A stretch of 64,000 nucleotides of DNA from Apibacter raozihei (GCF_004014855.1 NZ_CP034930.1:2275716-2339715), one strand, 5' to 3'; shown: positions 28,980 through 38,882, numbered from the stretch's first letter. Notes: generated by a model not told the origin, from the sequence alone. Numbers and translations are program-made.

Positions 28980-30434
28980 ATGAAATCAACTAGTTATTAT
29001 CAGAGAAACAGGTTCAGAAAAGCGGAAAAGATAGCTTTCGATTCCCCTGAAGAAGAATGCGGAGTTTTCGGAGTATATTCTACCCGGAACATTGATACCT
29101 TTTCTTTAGTTCAGTTTGGTCTTTTTGCTTTGCAGCACAGAGGTCAGGAAGCTTGCGGATTTTCAGTATTAAAAGAGGGTGTAATACAAACTGTAAAACA
29201 AAGTGGTTTAGTGTTAGATGCTTTTAAGTCTGTTGAAAATACGGAAGATTATTTAGGAAATGCTGCGATAGGGCACAACCGTTATACAACTGCAGGGGAT
29301 AAAAAAAGATATAATTATCAACCGCTTTTTGCTAAAAATGAATATGACCGTACGGTGCTCTCTCTGGTTCATAACGGAAACCTGGTTTGCATTGATCCTT
29401 TACGTAAAAAATTAGAAGAAGAAGGAATAAATTTTCTGGCAACGTCCGATACTGAAGTAATGCTAAGGTTAATTCAGAAACACTTAAATAAAGGAATTGA
29501 AAGTGCAATTAAACATGCCGTTAAAAATATTAAAGGTGCATTTTCTGTGCTTACGTTGACTAATAATAAGCTGATTGCTTTCAGAGATCCGAATGGAATA
29601 CGTCCTTTGTGTATTGGTATTATAGATGAGCATACGTATGTCTTTGCTTCAGAATCCTGTGCTTTAGATGGAGTTGGAGCTCAATATTTCCGGGATGTTC
29701 TTCCGGGTGAAATGATTATAGTAGATGAGAACGGTTTACGTTCAGAAATGATATTTGGAAACACTAAACAAAGAATATGTTCATTTGAATATATTTATTT
29801 TGCTCGTCCTGATTCAATAATTGAAAATATTGAGGTTCATAGAGTAAGAGTAGAAAGTGGAATGAAATTATATGAACAGAATCCGGTGCAGGCAGATATA
29901 GTAATTGGAGTTCCTGATTCCGGTGTACCCGCTGCTATTGGTTATTCTAAAGCTTCCGGTATTCCTTTCATGCCTGTGTTAATTAAAAACAGATATATCG
30001 GTAGATCATTCATTGTGCCTACTCAGGAAATGAGAGAAAGAATTGTTAACCTGAAACTCAATCCCATACACTCAGAGATTGAAGGGAAAAGCATAGTAAT
30101 TATAGATGATAGTATAGTTAGAGGTACAACTTCCAAACGTTTGGTAAAAATATTAAAAGAAGCCGGAGCAAAAGAAATACATTTCAGAAGTGCTTCTCCG
30201 CCTATTATAGCTCCTTGCTTTTTAGGTATAGACACTCCCGATAAAACACATTTGGTATCTGCCAATAAAACTAAAGAAGAATTAAGAAATTATTTAAAAG
30301 TGAATTCTTTAGATTTTCTCTCGTTAGAAAATCTATATAAAATACTGGGAAGTAAAAATCATTGTTTTGGTTGTTTTACCGAAAAATACCCGGTTGATAA
30401 AGATAACTGCAAAGTAAATATAACTGCTTTGTAA
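28980..30434 (+). CDS. purF: Amidophosphoribosyltransferase, Fe-S type
   Basis: The 484-residue enzyme makes phosphoribosylamine from PRPP and glutamine, the first purine step. A propeptide of about 26 residues precedes the N-terminal nucleophile Cys (EECGVFGVYS). The PRPP loop is VIIDDSIVRGTTSKR. Four Cys, in QRICSFEY, PPIIAPCFLGID and the CFGCF of NHCFGCFTEKYPV, match the positions that hold the [4Fe-4S] cluster in Bacillus subtilis PurF, so this is the processed, cluster-containing type rather than the E. coli type. It ends the purL-purC-purF operon at a strong terminator. Confidence 0.96.
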   Translation: MKSTSYYQRNRFRKAEKIAFDSPEEECGVFGVYSTRNIDTFSLVQFGLFALQHRGQEACGFSVLKEGVIQTVKQSGLVLDAFKSVENTEDYLGNAAIGHNRYTTAGDKKRYNYQPLFAKNEYDRTVLSLVHNGNLVCIDPLRKKLEEEGINFLATSDTEVMLRLIQKHLNKGIESAIKHAVKNIKGAFSVLTLTNNKLIAFRDPNGIRPLCIGIIDEHTYVFASESCALDGVGAQYFRDVLPGEMIIVDENGLRSEMIFGNTKQRICSFEYIYFARPDSIIENIEVHRVRVESGMKLYEQNPVQADIVIGVPDSGVPAAIGYSKASGIPFMPVLIKNRYIGRSFIVPTQEMRERIVNLKLNPIHSEIEGKSIVIIDDSIVRGTTSKRLVKILKEAGAKEIHFRSASPPIIAPCFLGIDTPDKTHLVSANKTKEELRNYLKVNSLDFLSLENLYKILGSKNHCFGCFTEKYPVDKDNCKVNITAL

Positions 30435-30462
30435 GTCAAATTATTTGTAATTTTTGTTATTG

Positions 30463-30496
30463 AAAAAAGCTATCGTGAAAACGATAGCTTTTTTAT
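30463..30496 (+). terminator. Bidirectional terminator between purF and the HD-domain gene
   Basis: A perfect stem (AAAAAAGCTATCGT with its complement) around a GAAA loop has A and T flanks, so it serves purF and also the convergent HD-domain gene. Confidence 0.9.
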
Positions 30497-30514
30497 AATG
30501 TTAATATTGGAAAA

Positions 30515-31156
30515 TTAATGAGAAACTTCATTTTGAAATTGATCAAGAAATATAACCATAAACCGGTGTCTTTCATGAGCAATTTCTTTAGCAGAATCTG
30601 TATTCATTAAATCTTTAAGTTTTAATAGTTTTTCGTAAAAATGCATTAAGGTGCTTGAATTATTTTTTTGATAAGCTTCTGAAGACAAATATTCTTCGGG
30701 TTTTTCATCAGGATTAAAAATTACTCTGCCTTTGCTACCTCCGTATGCAAATGCTCTTGCAATACCGATTGCACCTATAGCGTCCAATCTGTCTGCATCT
30801 TGTACAATTTTGGCTTCAATAGAGGTAGTTGGGGAATTATGTCCACCTTTAAATGATACTTCTTCAATGATTTGTATGATTTCTTCTGCAAATTTAGTCG
30901 TACAACCTAAAGAAATTAGTAAGGGGAATACAATTTCCTGAGTTTTATCTTTTCCATTGTGTAATTTATAATCTCCAACATCATGCAGCCAGGCAGCAAT
31001 CAATACTTTAAAACCATCTGCCTTTTCACTGTTTAATAATTTTTTTGCATTATTTACAACTCTTTCAATATGCCAGTAATCATGTCCGGAACTATCCCCC
31101 GAAAGTTGATCTTTAACGTAACCTTGAACTTCGTTCAATATGATATCTGCATCCAT
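30515..31156 (-). CDS. HD-domain phosphohydrolase
   Basis: A 213-residue protein with the metal ligands of the HD superfamily: H in HDYWHIERVVNNA (about residue 25), the HD pair in AAWLHDVGDYKL (about 60), and a late Asp in QDADRLDAIGAIGIARAF (about 120). The block RLDAIGAIGIARAFAYGG is that of the YedJ/Lmo-type stand-alone HD hydrolases, which act on nucleotides or other phosphates. It reads convergently with purF. The natural substrate is unknown. Confidence 0.9.
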   Translation of the reverse strand: MDADIILNEVQGYVKDQLSGDSSGHDYWHIERVVNNAKKLLNSEKADGFKVLIAAWLHDVGDYKLHNGKDKTQEIVFPLLISLGCTTKFAEEIIQIIEEVSFKGGHNSPTTSIEAKIVQDADRLDAIGAIGIARAFAYGGSKGRVIFNPDEKPEEYLSSEAYQKNNSSTLMHFYEKLLKLKDLMNTDSAKEIAHERHRFMVIFLDQFQNEVSH

Positions 31157-31168
31157 AACCTTTAATTA

Positions 31169-31200
31169 AAAAGGCACTAACCTTACAAATTAGTGCCTTA
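31169..31200 (-). terminator. Terminator downstream of accA
   Basis: A perfect 10-bp stem (AAGGCACTAA / TTAGTGCCTT) is followed by T residues on the minus strand and lies 19 bases after the accA stop, ahead of the HD gene. Confidence 0.85.
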
Positions 31201-31218
31201 TATTTTATTTACAATATT

Positions 31219-32172
31219 TTATTCACTATATACTCCGATATTAATGAACTTATTTTGTCTATGTTCAATTAATTCTTCAGTACTCATGCTTATCAATTCA
31301 GAATGAGCTTTTAATACTTCTTCTTTTAAAGATTTGAACGCTCCTTCCGGACTATAATGAGCCCCGCCTAGTGGCTCTTTGATAATACCATCAATAATCC
31401 CTAGTTCCAAAGTATTCTTTGCTGTAAGTTTCATAGTTTCGGCAGCTTTTTCCTTATATTCCCAACTTCTCCATAAAATTGCAGAACAATTTTCCGGAGA
31501 TATTACAGAGTACCATGAATTTTCCATCATAAATACTTTATTTCCAACTCCGATACCTAGAGCACCTCCACTGGCACCTTCTCCAATAACTACACAGATG
31601 ATTGGTACTTTAATAGTACACATCTGTAAAATGTTATTAGCTATAGCTTCTCCCTGACCTCTTTCTTCAGCTTCAAGACCTGGATAGGCTCCGGGAGTAT
31701 CAATTAAAGTTAAAATCGGGATATTAAACTTTTCAGCAACTTTCATTAAACGTAAAGCTTTTCTGTAACCATCAGGGTTCGGCATTCCAAAACGTCTATA
31801 TTGTCTTTCCTTTGTATTTTTACCCTTTTGCTGGCCTATAATCATAAATGTTTTACCATCTATTTTTCCTAAACCACCTATCATCGCTTTATCATCAGCA
31901 TAGTTTCTGTCACCGTGTAATTCAATAAAAGTACCATCAGTGATGGCCTTACAATAATCTAATGAATAAGGTCGGTTGGGGTGACGGGAAAGCTGTACCC
32001 TCTGCCAAGGAGTAAGCTGATCGTATATTTCGTGTTTGGTTGTCTGAATTTTTTCTTCTATTTCCTTACAAGCAGAATTTATATTTATCCCGCTTTCTTT
32101 ACCAAGAACAACACATTTCTCAAGTTGTTCTTCAAGTTCCTTAATAGGCATTTCAAAGTCTAAATATTCCAT
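31219..32172 (-). CDS. accA: Acetyl-CoA carboxylase carboxyltransferase subunit alpha
   Basis: A 317-residue subunit that with AccD transfers carboxyl from biotin to acetyl-CoA in fatty-acid synthesis. Seen: the N-terminal coiled-coil segment ([16 protein letters not shown]), [79 protein letters not shown], and the oxyanion-hole region [34 protein letters not shown]. This is full length and typical of the family. Confidence 0.97.
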   Translation of the reverse strand: MEYLDFEMPIKELEEQLEKCVVLGKESGININSACKEIEEKIQTTKHEIYDQLTPWQRVQLSRHPNRPYSLDYCKAITDGTFIELHGDRNYADDKAMIGGLGKIDGKTFMIIGQQKGKNTKERQYRRFGMPNPDGYRKALRLMKVAEKFNIPILTLIDTPGAYPGLEAEERGQGEAIANNILQMCTIKVPIICVVIGEGASGGALGIGVGNKVFMMENSWYSVISPENCSAILWRSWEYKEKAAETMKLTAKNTLELGIIDGIIKEPLGGAHYSPEGAFKSLKEEVLKAHSELISMSTEELIEHRQNKFINIGVYSE

Positions 32173-32278
32173 TTTAGATTTTATTTGTTGCTAAATATAA
32201 TAACTTTTATGATAATACTAAAATTTCTCTCATTTAACGAAATACAATTTTATTAGTTACCTCCTATAAATCATAGAT

Positions 32279-34470
32279 TTAGTTTTTAATAATTTTGGCT
32301 GAAATCGATTTGTCATTCTTATTTTTTACAACTAATATATAATTAGCTGGAGTAAGATGAGAAAGATTTAAATGTAATGATGTTGCGTTATTATAGTATT
32401 TAGTTAAGATTAATTTTCCTGATAAATCGTACAAATGTACGCTATTAATTCCTTCATTTAATCTTAAATTTAAAATATCTTTTACTGGATTAGGAGTGAT
32501 GGATAATGAATTATTTTCAATGGATATATCTTCAACATTCAACTTAGAGCAGGAAACAGTAGCATCCCACGAAAAAAAATACTGTCCTTTAAAAATAGAA
32601 CCATTATTCTCAAATTTAACAGTAATAGCTCCTGAGGATGCTGTAGATTTATAGTGTTTATTTTTTATAAAATAATTTTGAGTTAAAATGCCATCATAGA
32701 ATAAAGGATGGGAAGTTGTATCTCCATTATATATGTATAAGTGGTTAGTATTAAGAAAATAACTATTATTAAAAGTTAAAGATAATTTGTCATCAGGATT
32801 GTTAGGATAAAAAGTTTTAACAAAATCTAAGTTTGGTTCTTTTTTAGGTGCAATAAATTTATCTCCCTTGCAATAATCACCATCAGTTAAAAACATTAAT
32901 TTTTTAGTTTCTGAAATCAATTTATCTCCGCAACTGTTTCCAATTTCAATTACATAATAACTGTTTGGTTGTAAATTATCTAAATGTATGGTTTTTTTGT
33001 CGGAATTAATAAAGGCAAGATTTTGAGCTGTAGGGTACGGATATAAACGGTATTTCCAGCGTGAGGAAAAATTATCTTTTATATCAACAATTGCTGATGT
33101 TTTTTTATGTTATTAATAAAAATATCATCGATAGTTTTTTTACAATAAAATTCATTTGTACAATCTGAGCCTAAACATGATTTTGATTCAACTGTATTTC
33201 TTATAAGTTCAGCCGGTTGAGGCCCAAACCCATTATTTAAGTCAATACCGACTCCTATATTGGCTAATAAATGACAATAACTCATAATAGTACCTTTATT
33301 AGTAGGAATGGGGCCTCTAGGACAGTCACCTTCTTTATATTCTTCACTATATTTGGGACCACATCCATCAATAGCCGTATTATTTCCGTTCCATGCACAT
33401 GCATGAGTGTGTGGAGAACCTAAAGAATGTCCCATTTCATGAGCCATAGCTAAAATTGTCCAAGAATAAGCAGGAACATTTTCATAAAATAAATCAACAC
33501 CAGAATAAGCATAATTATGAGTGAAACAAAGAGAGTTCATATAAGCTGTGCTGGTTGATAGTGGTGAATTTATTAAATTGCCTAAATCACCTTTAAAAGC
33601 AGGACGTATACTTCTAAACTTTTGTAAATTATAAGTATGATTTCCTGTATAAGGATCTGGTTCTGTCCAGATTAAAATATCACTTAATGTGATGTTAATT
33701 CCATCGTTTGCATACAAGGTAGCTATATTATTATGGATGCTTGTTATCCAGTTAAGTGTAGCCTCTATATTACTGTCATTAAGTTCATAGGGTTTATAAG
33801 CTATTTCGTAATAGACTCTTACGCAATTATTAGTGAGATCCGTTTTTAGATTATTGAATTTACTTTTATTTTTAGCTAAATATTCTTTATTTTCCTCCAG
33901 TTCATCGGCTGCACAACTAAAAGGATTTTCTCCTTTAAGATGATGATCCGAATAGGAAATATAATCGTTACTGTTTTTAATTTTACCTAACTCAATATTT
34001 CCAAGTTCATTGCTGGAAGATACGCCTATAACCTCATTTTTATAAAAACTAAAAGATACAACAGAGGTCTTATTCCCTTTTATAATTCCTCTGTAATGTG
34101 TACCGGGAGTATAGTTTATTTTTTCTCCATTATGAGTATTGGCTGAGAAATCGGGAGTTAATATCTCTGTTTTATACAGTTCTACAGTAATCATATTTCC
34201 ATTATACGGAAACTCTATTTCTAACTGTTCCGGTTGTTCTTTTACCAATTGTTCTAACCGGAATTCGCGTAGAGATAAGATAGTAGCATCAGGAGAAACA
34301 GTTTTAAACTTACTTTTTTTTTGAGAAGTAATACTTTCAGAAAATAAAGAATATTTAATAAACTCTTTATTTTCTGAATGCAATTCTTTGATTTTATTTG
34401 AAATTATAACCTCTTGGCTAAACAAAAATAAAATGTTTAATGAAAATAATAAGCGAATAATAGTTTTCAT
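32279..34470 (-). pseudogene. Secreted zinc metalloprotease with T9SS sorting domain, split by a frameshift
   Basis: Two reading frames make one protein. The first (34470 to 33079) has a signal peptide, a propeptide-like region and a reprolysin/metzincin site, HEMGHSLGSPHTHACAW, near residue 343, followed by a met-turn-like SYCHLLANIG. The second (about 32920 down to 32279) has a T9SS type A sorting domain at the end (NPVKDILNLRLNE, then VHLYDLSGKL). They join at a run of seven T residues on the plus strand (33100-33106, A7 on the coding strand); one added A restores one open frame through a fibronectin-III-like linker. So this copy is frameshifted, phase variable, or a base-call error. If intact it would be a secreted protease. 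Confidence 0.85.
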
Positions 34471-34607
34471 ATATATAATATTTTAATTATCTTATAAAGA
34501 TATAAAATATTTTGATAAAAATATTATACAGCTAAAATATATTATTATATTAAGTTAATTATAATAAAAGAGTGTTTATTTTAAGAAATAAAAAATATTG
34601 GGTTACT

Positions 34608-35123
34608 TTATAGATCTAAAATTCCTTCCGGTAATTTCATGGAAATATATTTTTCTTCCCTGTGCACTTCAATAATCCAATCATTAATAATTGGGATAAG
34701 TATTTCTTTATCTTCAGATAGCCTGACAAGAAATAATGCTTGTGGACCTTGGGCGTTAATTTCAATAATTGAACCTATCAGATGGTGAGCATCATCATAT
34801 ATATTGAAATTTATAACTTCATGGTAATAAAATTGTTTGCCATCAAGTTTTGGAAGAGTGCTTAAGGGTAAGTATAAGTCACAGCCGATCATAGTTTGAA
34901 TATCCAAGGATGAATCTTCAAATTTAATCCTTAGAGATAAATTACCTAGGGGCTGACACTCATTAATAAAAAAAGGAACCGGCATTCCATTAAAATCAAC
35001 GTATACCGATTCCAAATTATTGTAGGCTTCAGGTTCATCGGTATCTAATTTGACTACCAAATGCCCCTTTAATCCATGAGTTCTGGTGATTGTGCCTAAG
35101 TAGTAACAATCTTTTAACTGCAT
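34608..35123 (-). CDS. rimM: Ribosome maturation factor RimM
   Basis: A 171-residue protein with GTITRTHGLKGHLVVKLDTD at the N-terminus, a hallmark of RimM, followed by the PRC-barrel domain (KLDGKQFYYHEVINFNIYDDAHHLIGSI and ILIPIINDWIIEVHREEKYISMKLPEGILDL). It binds S19 in maturing 30S subunits. It follows rpsP by 3 bases on the same strand, the usual S16-RimM pairing. Confidence 0.95.
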   Translation of the reverse strand: MQLKDCYYLGTITRTHGLKGHLVVKLDTDEPEAYNNLESVYVDFNGMPVPFFINECQPLGNLSLRIKFEDSSLDIQTMIGCDLYLPLSTLPKLDGKQFYYHEVINFNIYDDAHHLIGSIIEINAQGPQALFLVRLSEDKEILIPIINDWIIEVHREEKYISMKLPEGILDL

Positions 35124-35126
35124 GTA

Positions 35127-35666
35127 TTAAGCTTGAGTTTCTTCATTATTTTCAGTAGCAGCTTCATCTTGAGCGATGATAGTTTCAACTACTTCTTCAG
35201 CGTCATTAGCCTCTTCAACTTTTTGTTGAGCTGCTGCACGAGCTTCGCTTACTTTTTTCTCAGCTTCATGTTTATCTTTCTTAGCCTGTTGCTGAGAAGA
35301 AGATAAATGGTCTTTTTTAGTCTGAATAGATTTTTCTTTGTCTTCTAACCAAGCTTGAAATCTTTTTTCAGCTTCTTCTGCAGAAAAAGCTCCTTTTTTT
35401 ACTCCACCATTAAGGTGTTTTTTCAATAGAGCTCCTTTGTAAGAAAGAATTGCTTTAGCGGTATCTGTAGGCTGAGCACCTTTTTCTAACCAGCTAACTG
35501 CCTGGTCTACATCTAACTCAATAGTTGCAGGGTTAGTAGTAGGTACATAAATACCTAATTTCTCAATGTTTTTACCGTCTCTTTTAGCTCTAGAGTCAGC
35601 TACAACAATGTGAAATACAGGTTTTCCTTTTTTACCGTGTCTTTGTAATCTAATTTTTACTGCCAT
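35127..35666 (-). CDS. rpsP: 30S ribosomal protein S16
   Basis: Residues 1-80 are the S16 domain (VKIRLQRHGKKGKPVFHIVVADSRAKRDGKNIEKLGIYVPTTNP). The C-terminal 100 residues form a long charged tail with Lys and Glu repeats and an Ala/Glu/Thr-rich end (EAEKKVSEARAAAQQKVEEANDAEE). The tail is common in Bacteroidota S16 and is absent from the roughly 80-residue S16 of E. coli. It is transcribed with rimM. Confidence 0.96.
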   Translation of the reverse strand: MAVKIRLQRHGKKGKPVFHIVVADSRAKRDGKNIEKLGIYVPTTNPATIELDVDQAVSWLEKGAQPTDTAKAILSYKGALLKKHLNGGVKKGAFSAEEAEKRFQAWLEDKEKSIQTKKDHLSSSQQQAKKDKHEAEKKVSEARAAAQQKVEEANDAEEVVETIIAQDEAATENNEETQA

Positions 35667-35764
35667 ATTTTTAATTTTGTGGGAACCCGTCCCAGTTATA
35701 TTTTAAGTTTGCAAATATACTAATTTGTTTGGTTATTACAACCTAATTTAAATAAATGCATTAG

Positions 35765-36826
35765 CTATATTTTATTTTTCTTTTTTAAATAAGCATCCCA
35801 ACCCTGAGCAGTAAGAGGAATAGATTCAGTATTTCCTTTTGTTATCAGAACATTATTTTTTTCGGTAGTGGCATGGCCAATGATACTGAAATTAGGATTA
35901 TTTTTGATTTTATCTAAATCATTTATAGATATGGTAAATAAAAGTTCGTAGTCTTCTCCACCGTTTAGAATTCCTGTTACAGGATTAATCCCAAATTCTT
36001 CAGCTGTAGTAATGACCTGATTATCCATAGGGACTTTATCTTCGTAAATAGTAAATCCTACATTGCTTTGATCTGATAAATGTAAAATTTCTGATGCTAA
36101 ACCATCGGAAATGTCTATCATAGATGTAGGAAGTATATTCATTTCTTTTAATAATGTCTTAATATCAGTACGTGCTTCCGGTTTTAGCTGCCGTTCAAGT
36201 AAATAAGAATAACCGGCCAAATCAGGCTGCAAGTTAGGGTTCGATTTAAAAGCTGTATTTTCTCTTTCTAATACCTGGAGTCCAAAATAGGCACCTCCTA
36301 AATCTCCACTGGCAATAAGCAGATCATTAGCCTTGGCTCCTTTTCTGTAAACAATTTCTGATTCATCAGCGTATCCTATGGAAGTTATGTTAATGACTAA
36401 ACCTAAGTTAGAAGAGGCTGTGTCCCCACCAACCAAGTCGATACGATATCTTTTGCAAGCAGCCTGAATCCCTGAATAAATTTCTTCTAAGGCCTCTACT
36501 GGAAAACGGTTCGAGATTGCTATAGATACCATTATTTGTTCCGGTATAGCATTCATTGCAACAATATCACTGATACCCACTACCACGGATTTATATCCTA
36601 AATGTTTTAAAGGGGTATAAGTTAAATTAAAATGAACATTCTCTATCAGTAGGTCCGTTGATATTACAACTTTTTTATTTTTAGCGTCTAAAATAGAGGC
36701 ATCATCGCCAATAGACTGAGAAGTTGATAAATTAATGTTTTCAAAATTTTCAGTCAAATGTTTAATTAAACCAAATTCTCCGTATTCCGAAATTGGTGTT
36801 TTATATAAATTTTTATCGTCTAGCAT
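35765..36826 (-). CDS. thiL: Thiamine-monophosphate kinase
   Basis: A 353-residue AIRS/PurM-fold kinase that phosphorylates thiamine monophosphate to TPP. Seen: EFGLIKHLTENF, GDDASILDAKNKKVVISTDLLIENVHFNLTYTPLKHLGYKSVVVGISDIVAMNAIPEQIMVSIAI, GGDTASSN and LNGGEDYELLFTI. These are the family's metal and ATP-binding blocks in order. It overlaps the downstream thioesterase start by a single base. It implies that this cell either makes or salvages thiamine phosphate, relevant to the TPP riboswitch at 58665. Confidence 0.95.
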   Translation of the reverse strand: MLDDKNLYKTPISEYGEFGLIKHLTENFENINLSTSQSIGDDASILDAKNKKVVISTDLLIENVHFNLTYTPLKHLGYKSVVVGISDIVAMNAIPEQIMVSIAISNRFPVEALEEIYSGIQAACKRYRIDLVGGDTASSNLGLVINITSIGYADESEIVYRKGAKANDLLIASGDLGGAYFGLQVLERENTAFKSNPNLQPDLAGYSYLLERQLKPEARTDIKTLLKEMNILPTSMIDISDGLASEILHLSDQSNVGFTIYEDKVPMDNQVITTAEEFGINPVTGILNGGEDYELLFTISINDLDKIKNNPNFSIIGHATTEKNNVLITKGNTESIPLTAQGWDAYLKKKNKI

Positions 36827-37338
36827 TAATGTTGGTAATAATTGTTTAGCAAGTAATCTGGGGGTAAATTTACAGGTTTTTCCCGATCTTTTACATCATC
36901 AATGGTTATTATTTTAATAGTTTCAGAATCTGCCAGCTTTAATATAATAGATTTTAATTCTTCTGTAGGAGCGCACCTTTTTCGACTGTAAGAATCAATC
37001 CAGACTCCTTGTGCCTTAGAAGAAGCATGTATAATTCCTTCCGAATCGTAAATATTGTGAAGACACTCGAATATATTTCCATCTTCGGATGTTGCTGTAA
37101 ACTCTAAGGAAACATATACGGTTTGATCTACCAAAATTTCTTTAAAAAAAACGAAATTTTCTTTGAGCAAAACTGGAGATAAATTTATTTTATTTAATTG
37201 TTGAATTCCAAAACCCTGAGAATTGAAAAATGACATTCTTGTCTGGCTGCAAAAATTCATATAGGTGGAATTTCCCACATGTTGATTGGCGTCTACATCA
37301 GACCAGCGTACATTAAATTTTTCAATAAATACTCCCAT
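36826..37338 (-). CDS. Hotdog-fold acyl-CoA thioesterase
   Basis: A 170-residue protein with VRWSDVDANQHVGNSTYMNFCSQTRMSFF, the 4-hydroxybenzoyl-CoA thioesterase-type active-site region (Asp in DVDANQH), and a typical beta-sheet middle. The substrate is unknown; acyl-ACP or acyl-CoA hydrolysis is the default inference. It is read with thiL, whose stop shares a base with its start (TAATG-type junction in reverse order), but no functional link is known. Confidence 0.87.
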   Translation of the reverse strand: MGVFIEKFNVRWSDVDANQHVGNSTYMNFCSQTRMSFFNSQGFGIQQLNKINLSPVLLKENFVFFKEILVDQTVYVSLEFTATSEDGNIFECLHNIYDSEGIIHASSKAQGVWIDSYSRKRCAPTEELKSIILKLADSETIKIITIDDVKDREKPVNLPPDYLLNNYYQH

Positions 37339-37391
37339 AGAAAAGGCTTTATAGCAAATTTAATGAAATAAAATAAGATTTAAAAATTATT

Positions 37392-37832
37392 TTAATAGGC
37401 TATATATACAACATTACCAATAAATTGAGAAGGGTAAATTTTAGGAGGACGTTCAGAAACTTCCATAGGTTGTCCTGATGATAATAGCCATTTTGCCCCA
37501 TCTTCAGGACAGTAAAGATAAATATCGCTACGCACTTCTAATGTGCTGTTATTGGTAGGGCATATATGCGGAGCATTACGATCATAAACTATAAACTCAT
37601 TTTGATTTTTTCTTACTATAACTAATCCGCGGGTACCAGATAAAGGTCCAGCTCCAATATAAGCCCATCCGCCAATACTGGCGAGATTTTGAAATTGCGG
37701 TAAATTAAGATCTACAGTCACGTTGATTGAGGAGCTGGGGAAACAACTAATAGTTTTATTCCCATTTTCGCAACCGGAAAAGCAAGTCATTAATGTGAAA
37801 ATCAATATATAAGGAAATAATTTTTTAATCAT
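37392..37832 (-). CDS. Rieske-like lipoprotein with incomplete cluster ligands
   Basis: A 146-residue protein with a lipoprotein signal (MTCFSGC, Cys near 21). A beta-rich fold follows that resembles a Rieske domain, with the two ligand sites at APHICPTNN and YLYCPEDGAKW. A classical Rieske cluster needs Cys-x-His and Cys-x-x-His; here the second site has no His and the first is HIC rather than CxH. It probably cannot hold a normal [2Fe-2S] centre and may be structural. Such degenerate lipoproteins are seen in Flavobacteriia near greA. It is divergent from greA. Confidence 0.65.
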   Translation of the reverse strand: MIKKLFPYILIFTLMTCFSGCENGNKTISCFPSSSINVTVDLNLPQFQNLASIGGWAYIGAGPLSGTRGLVIVRKNQNEFIVYDRNAPHICPTNNSTLEVRSDIYLYCPEDGAKWLLSSGQPMEVSERPPKIYPSQFIGNVVYIAY

Positions 37833-37844
37833 AATAAAAAATGT

Positions 37845-37892
37845 TAAATTTGCATACGGATAATCCGACCCAATAAGTCGGGTTATTTTTTT
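37845..37892 (+). promoter_or_regulatory. Promoter and hairpin-plus-T-tract leader of greA
   Basis: TAAATTTG (37845-37852) fits the -7 box and predicts a start near 37858. Almost at that position begins a hairpin, TAATCCGAC (37861-37869) with GTCGGGTTA (37877-37885), followed by seven T residues, before the greA start at 37935. It has the form of a terminator with no upstream gene on this strand, so it is a candidate leader attenuator or the source of a short leader RNA. Confidence 0.55.
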
Positions 37893-37934
37893 ATTTTAGA
37901 ATGTACTAATACAAAATTACAAAAAATAAGTATC

Positions 37935-38405
37935 ATGAGTTATGTAACGAAAGAAGGGCTTGAAAAATTGCGTAAAGAACTTGAACAATTAGAACAAGTA
38001 GAAAGACCTAAAGTAACGCAACAAATAGCCGAAGCAAGGGATAAAGGTGATTTGTCTGAAAATGCTGAATATGATGCTGCTAAAGAAGCGCAAGGAATGC
38101 TTGAAATGCGTATAGCTAAACTTAAAGATATAATCGCTAATTCAAAAATTATAGATCAGTCTCAACTGGATACCTCAAAAGTATCTATCCTATGCACAGT
38201 AAAAATAAAAAATATAGCAAACGGTCAAGAGATGAAATATACACTGGTTCCTGACACGGAAACAGATCTTAAAACAGGTAAAATTTCTGTAAATACGCCT
38301 ATTGCTAAAGGTCTTTTAGGTAAAGAAGTGGGTGAAAAAGCAGAAATAACGCTTCCAAACGGAAATATAATTAACTTTGAGATATTAGATATATCCTTAG
38401 ATTAA
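37935..38405 (+). CDS. greA: Transcription elongation factor GreA
   Basis: The 156-residue protein has the N-terminal coiled coil (YVTKEGLEKLRKELEQLEQVERPKVTQQIAEARDKGDLSENAEYDAAKEAQ) that carries the tip Asp/Glu used to reactivate backtracked RNA polymerase, and the C-terminal FKBP-like domain (VSVNTPIAKGLLGKEVGEKAEI region). Length matches GreA. A HIT-family gene follows after 19 nt. A terminator-like hairpin in the leader may regulate it. Confidence 0.96.
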   Translation: MSYVTKEGLEKLRKELEQLEQVERPKVTQQIAEARDKGDLSENAEYDAAKEAQGMLEMRIAKLKDIIANSKIIDQSQLDTSKVSILCTVKIKNIANGQEMKYTLVPDTETDLKTGKISVNTPIAKGLLGKEVGEKAEITLPNGNIINFEILDISLD

Positions 38406-38424
38406 TAAGTAAATTAGTTAAGTT

Positions 38425-38814
38425 ATGGCCAGTATTTTTTCGAAAATTATAGCAGGAGAGATTCCTTGTTATAAAATAGCTGAAGATGATAAACATTTTG
38501 CCTTCTTAGATGCCTTTCCGGTTGTAAAAGGACATACTCTTGTAGTGCCTAAAAAAGAAATGGATAAATTGTTTGATATGCCTTTAGATGAATATACTGA
38601 ACTAATGACATTTTCTTATAAAATATCACAGGCGATAGAAAAAGCAGTTCCTTGTTTGAGAGTAGGATTAGCTGTACAAGGTCTCGAAGTACCTCATGCA
38701 CACATTCACTTAATGCCTTTGAATTCTCCCAAAGACATGCAGTTTTTTGACAAAATTGAACTTTCTCCGGACGAATTTTCAGATATAGCAGACAAAATCA
38801 AATCTTATTTATAA
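38425..38814 (+). CDS. HIT-family nucleotide hydrolase
   Basis: A 129-residue protein with SIFSKIIAGEIPCYKIAEDDKHFAFLDAFPVVKGHTLVVPKKE and the HIT motif EVPHAHIHLMPL (His-x-His-x-His near residues 95-100). HIT proteins hydrolyse nucleotide phosphoramidates or dinucleotides. It follows greA by 19 nt, a common neighbourhood in Flavobacteriia. Confidence 0.95.
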   Translation: MASIFSKIIAGEIPCYKIAEDDKHFAFLDAFPVVKGHTLVVPKKEMDKLFDMPLDEYTELMTFSYKISQAIEKAVPCLRVGLAVQGLEVPHAHIHLMPLNSPKDMQFFDKIELSPDEFSDIADKIKSYL

Positions 38815-38882
38815 AATCGCTGTTTGGTATAGTTTTAGATTATTTAAACAGCTGACTCAACCAGAAAATTAAAATTACAAAA

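Noticed and set aside
33079-33110. Programmed -1/+1 ribosomal frameshift at the A7 tract
   Set aside because: The tract could slip, but no stimulating hairpin or typical slippery heptamer context was evident, so a mutation, phase variation or base-call error is simpler.
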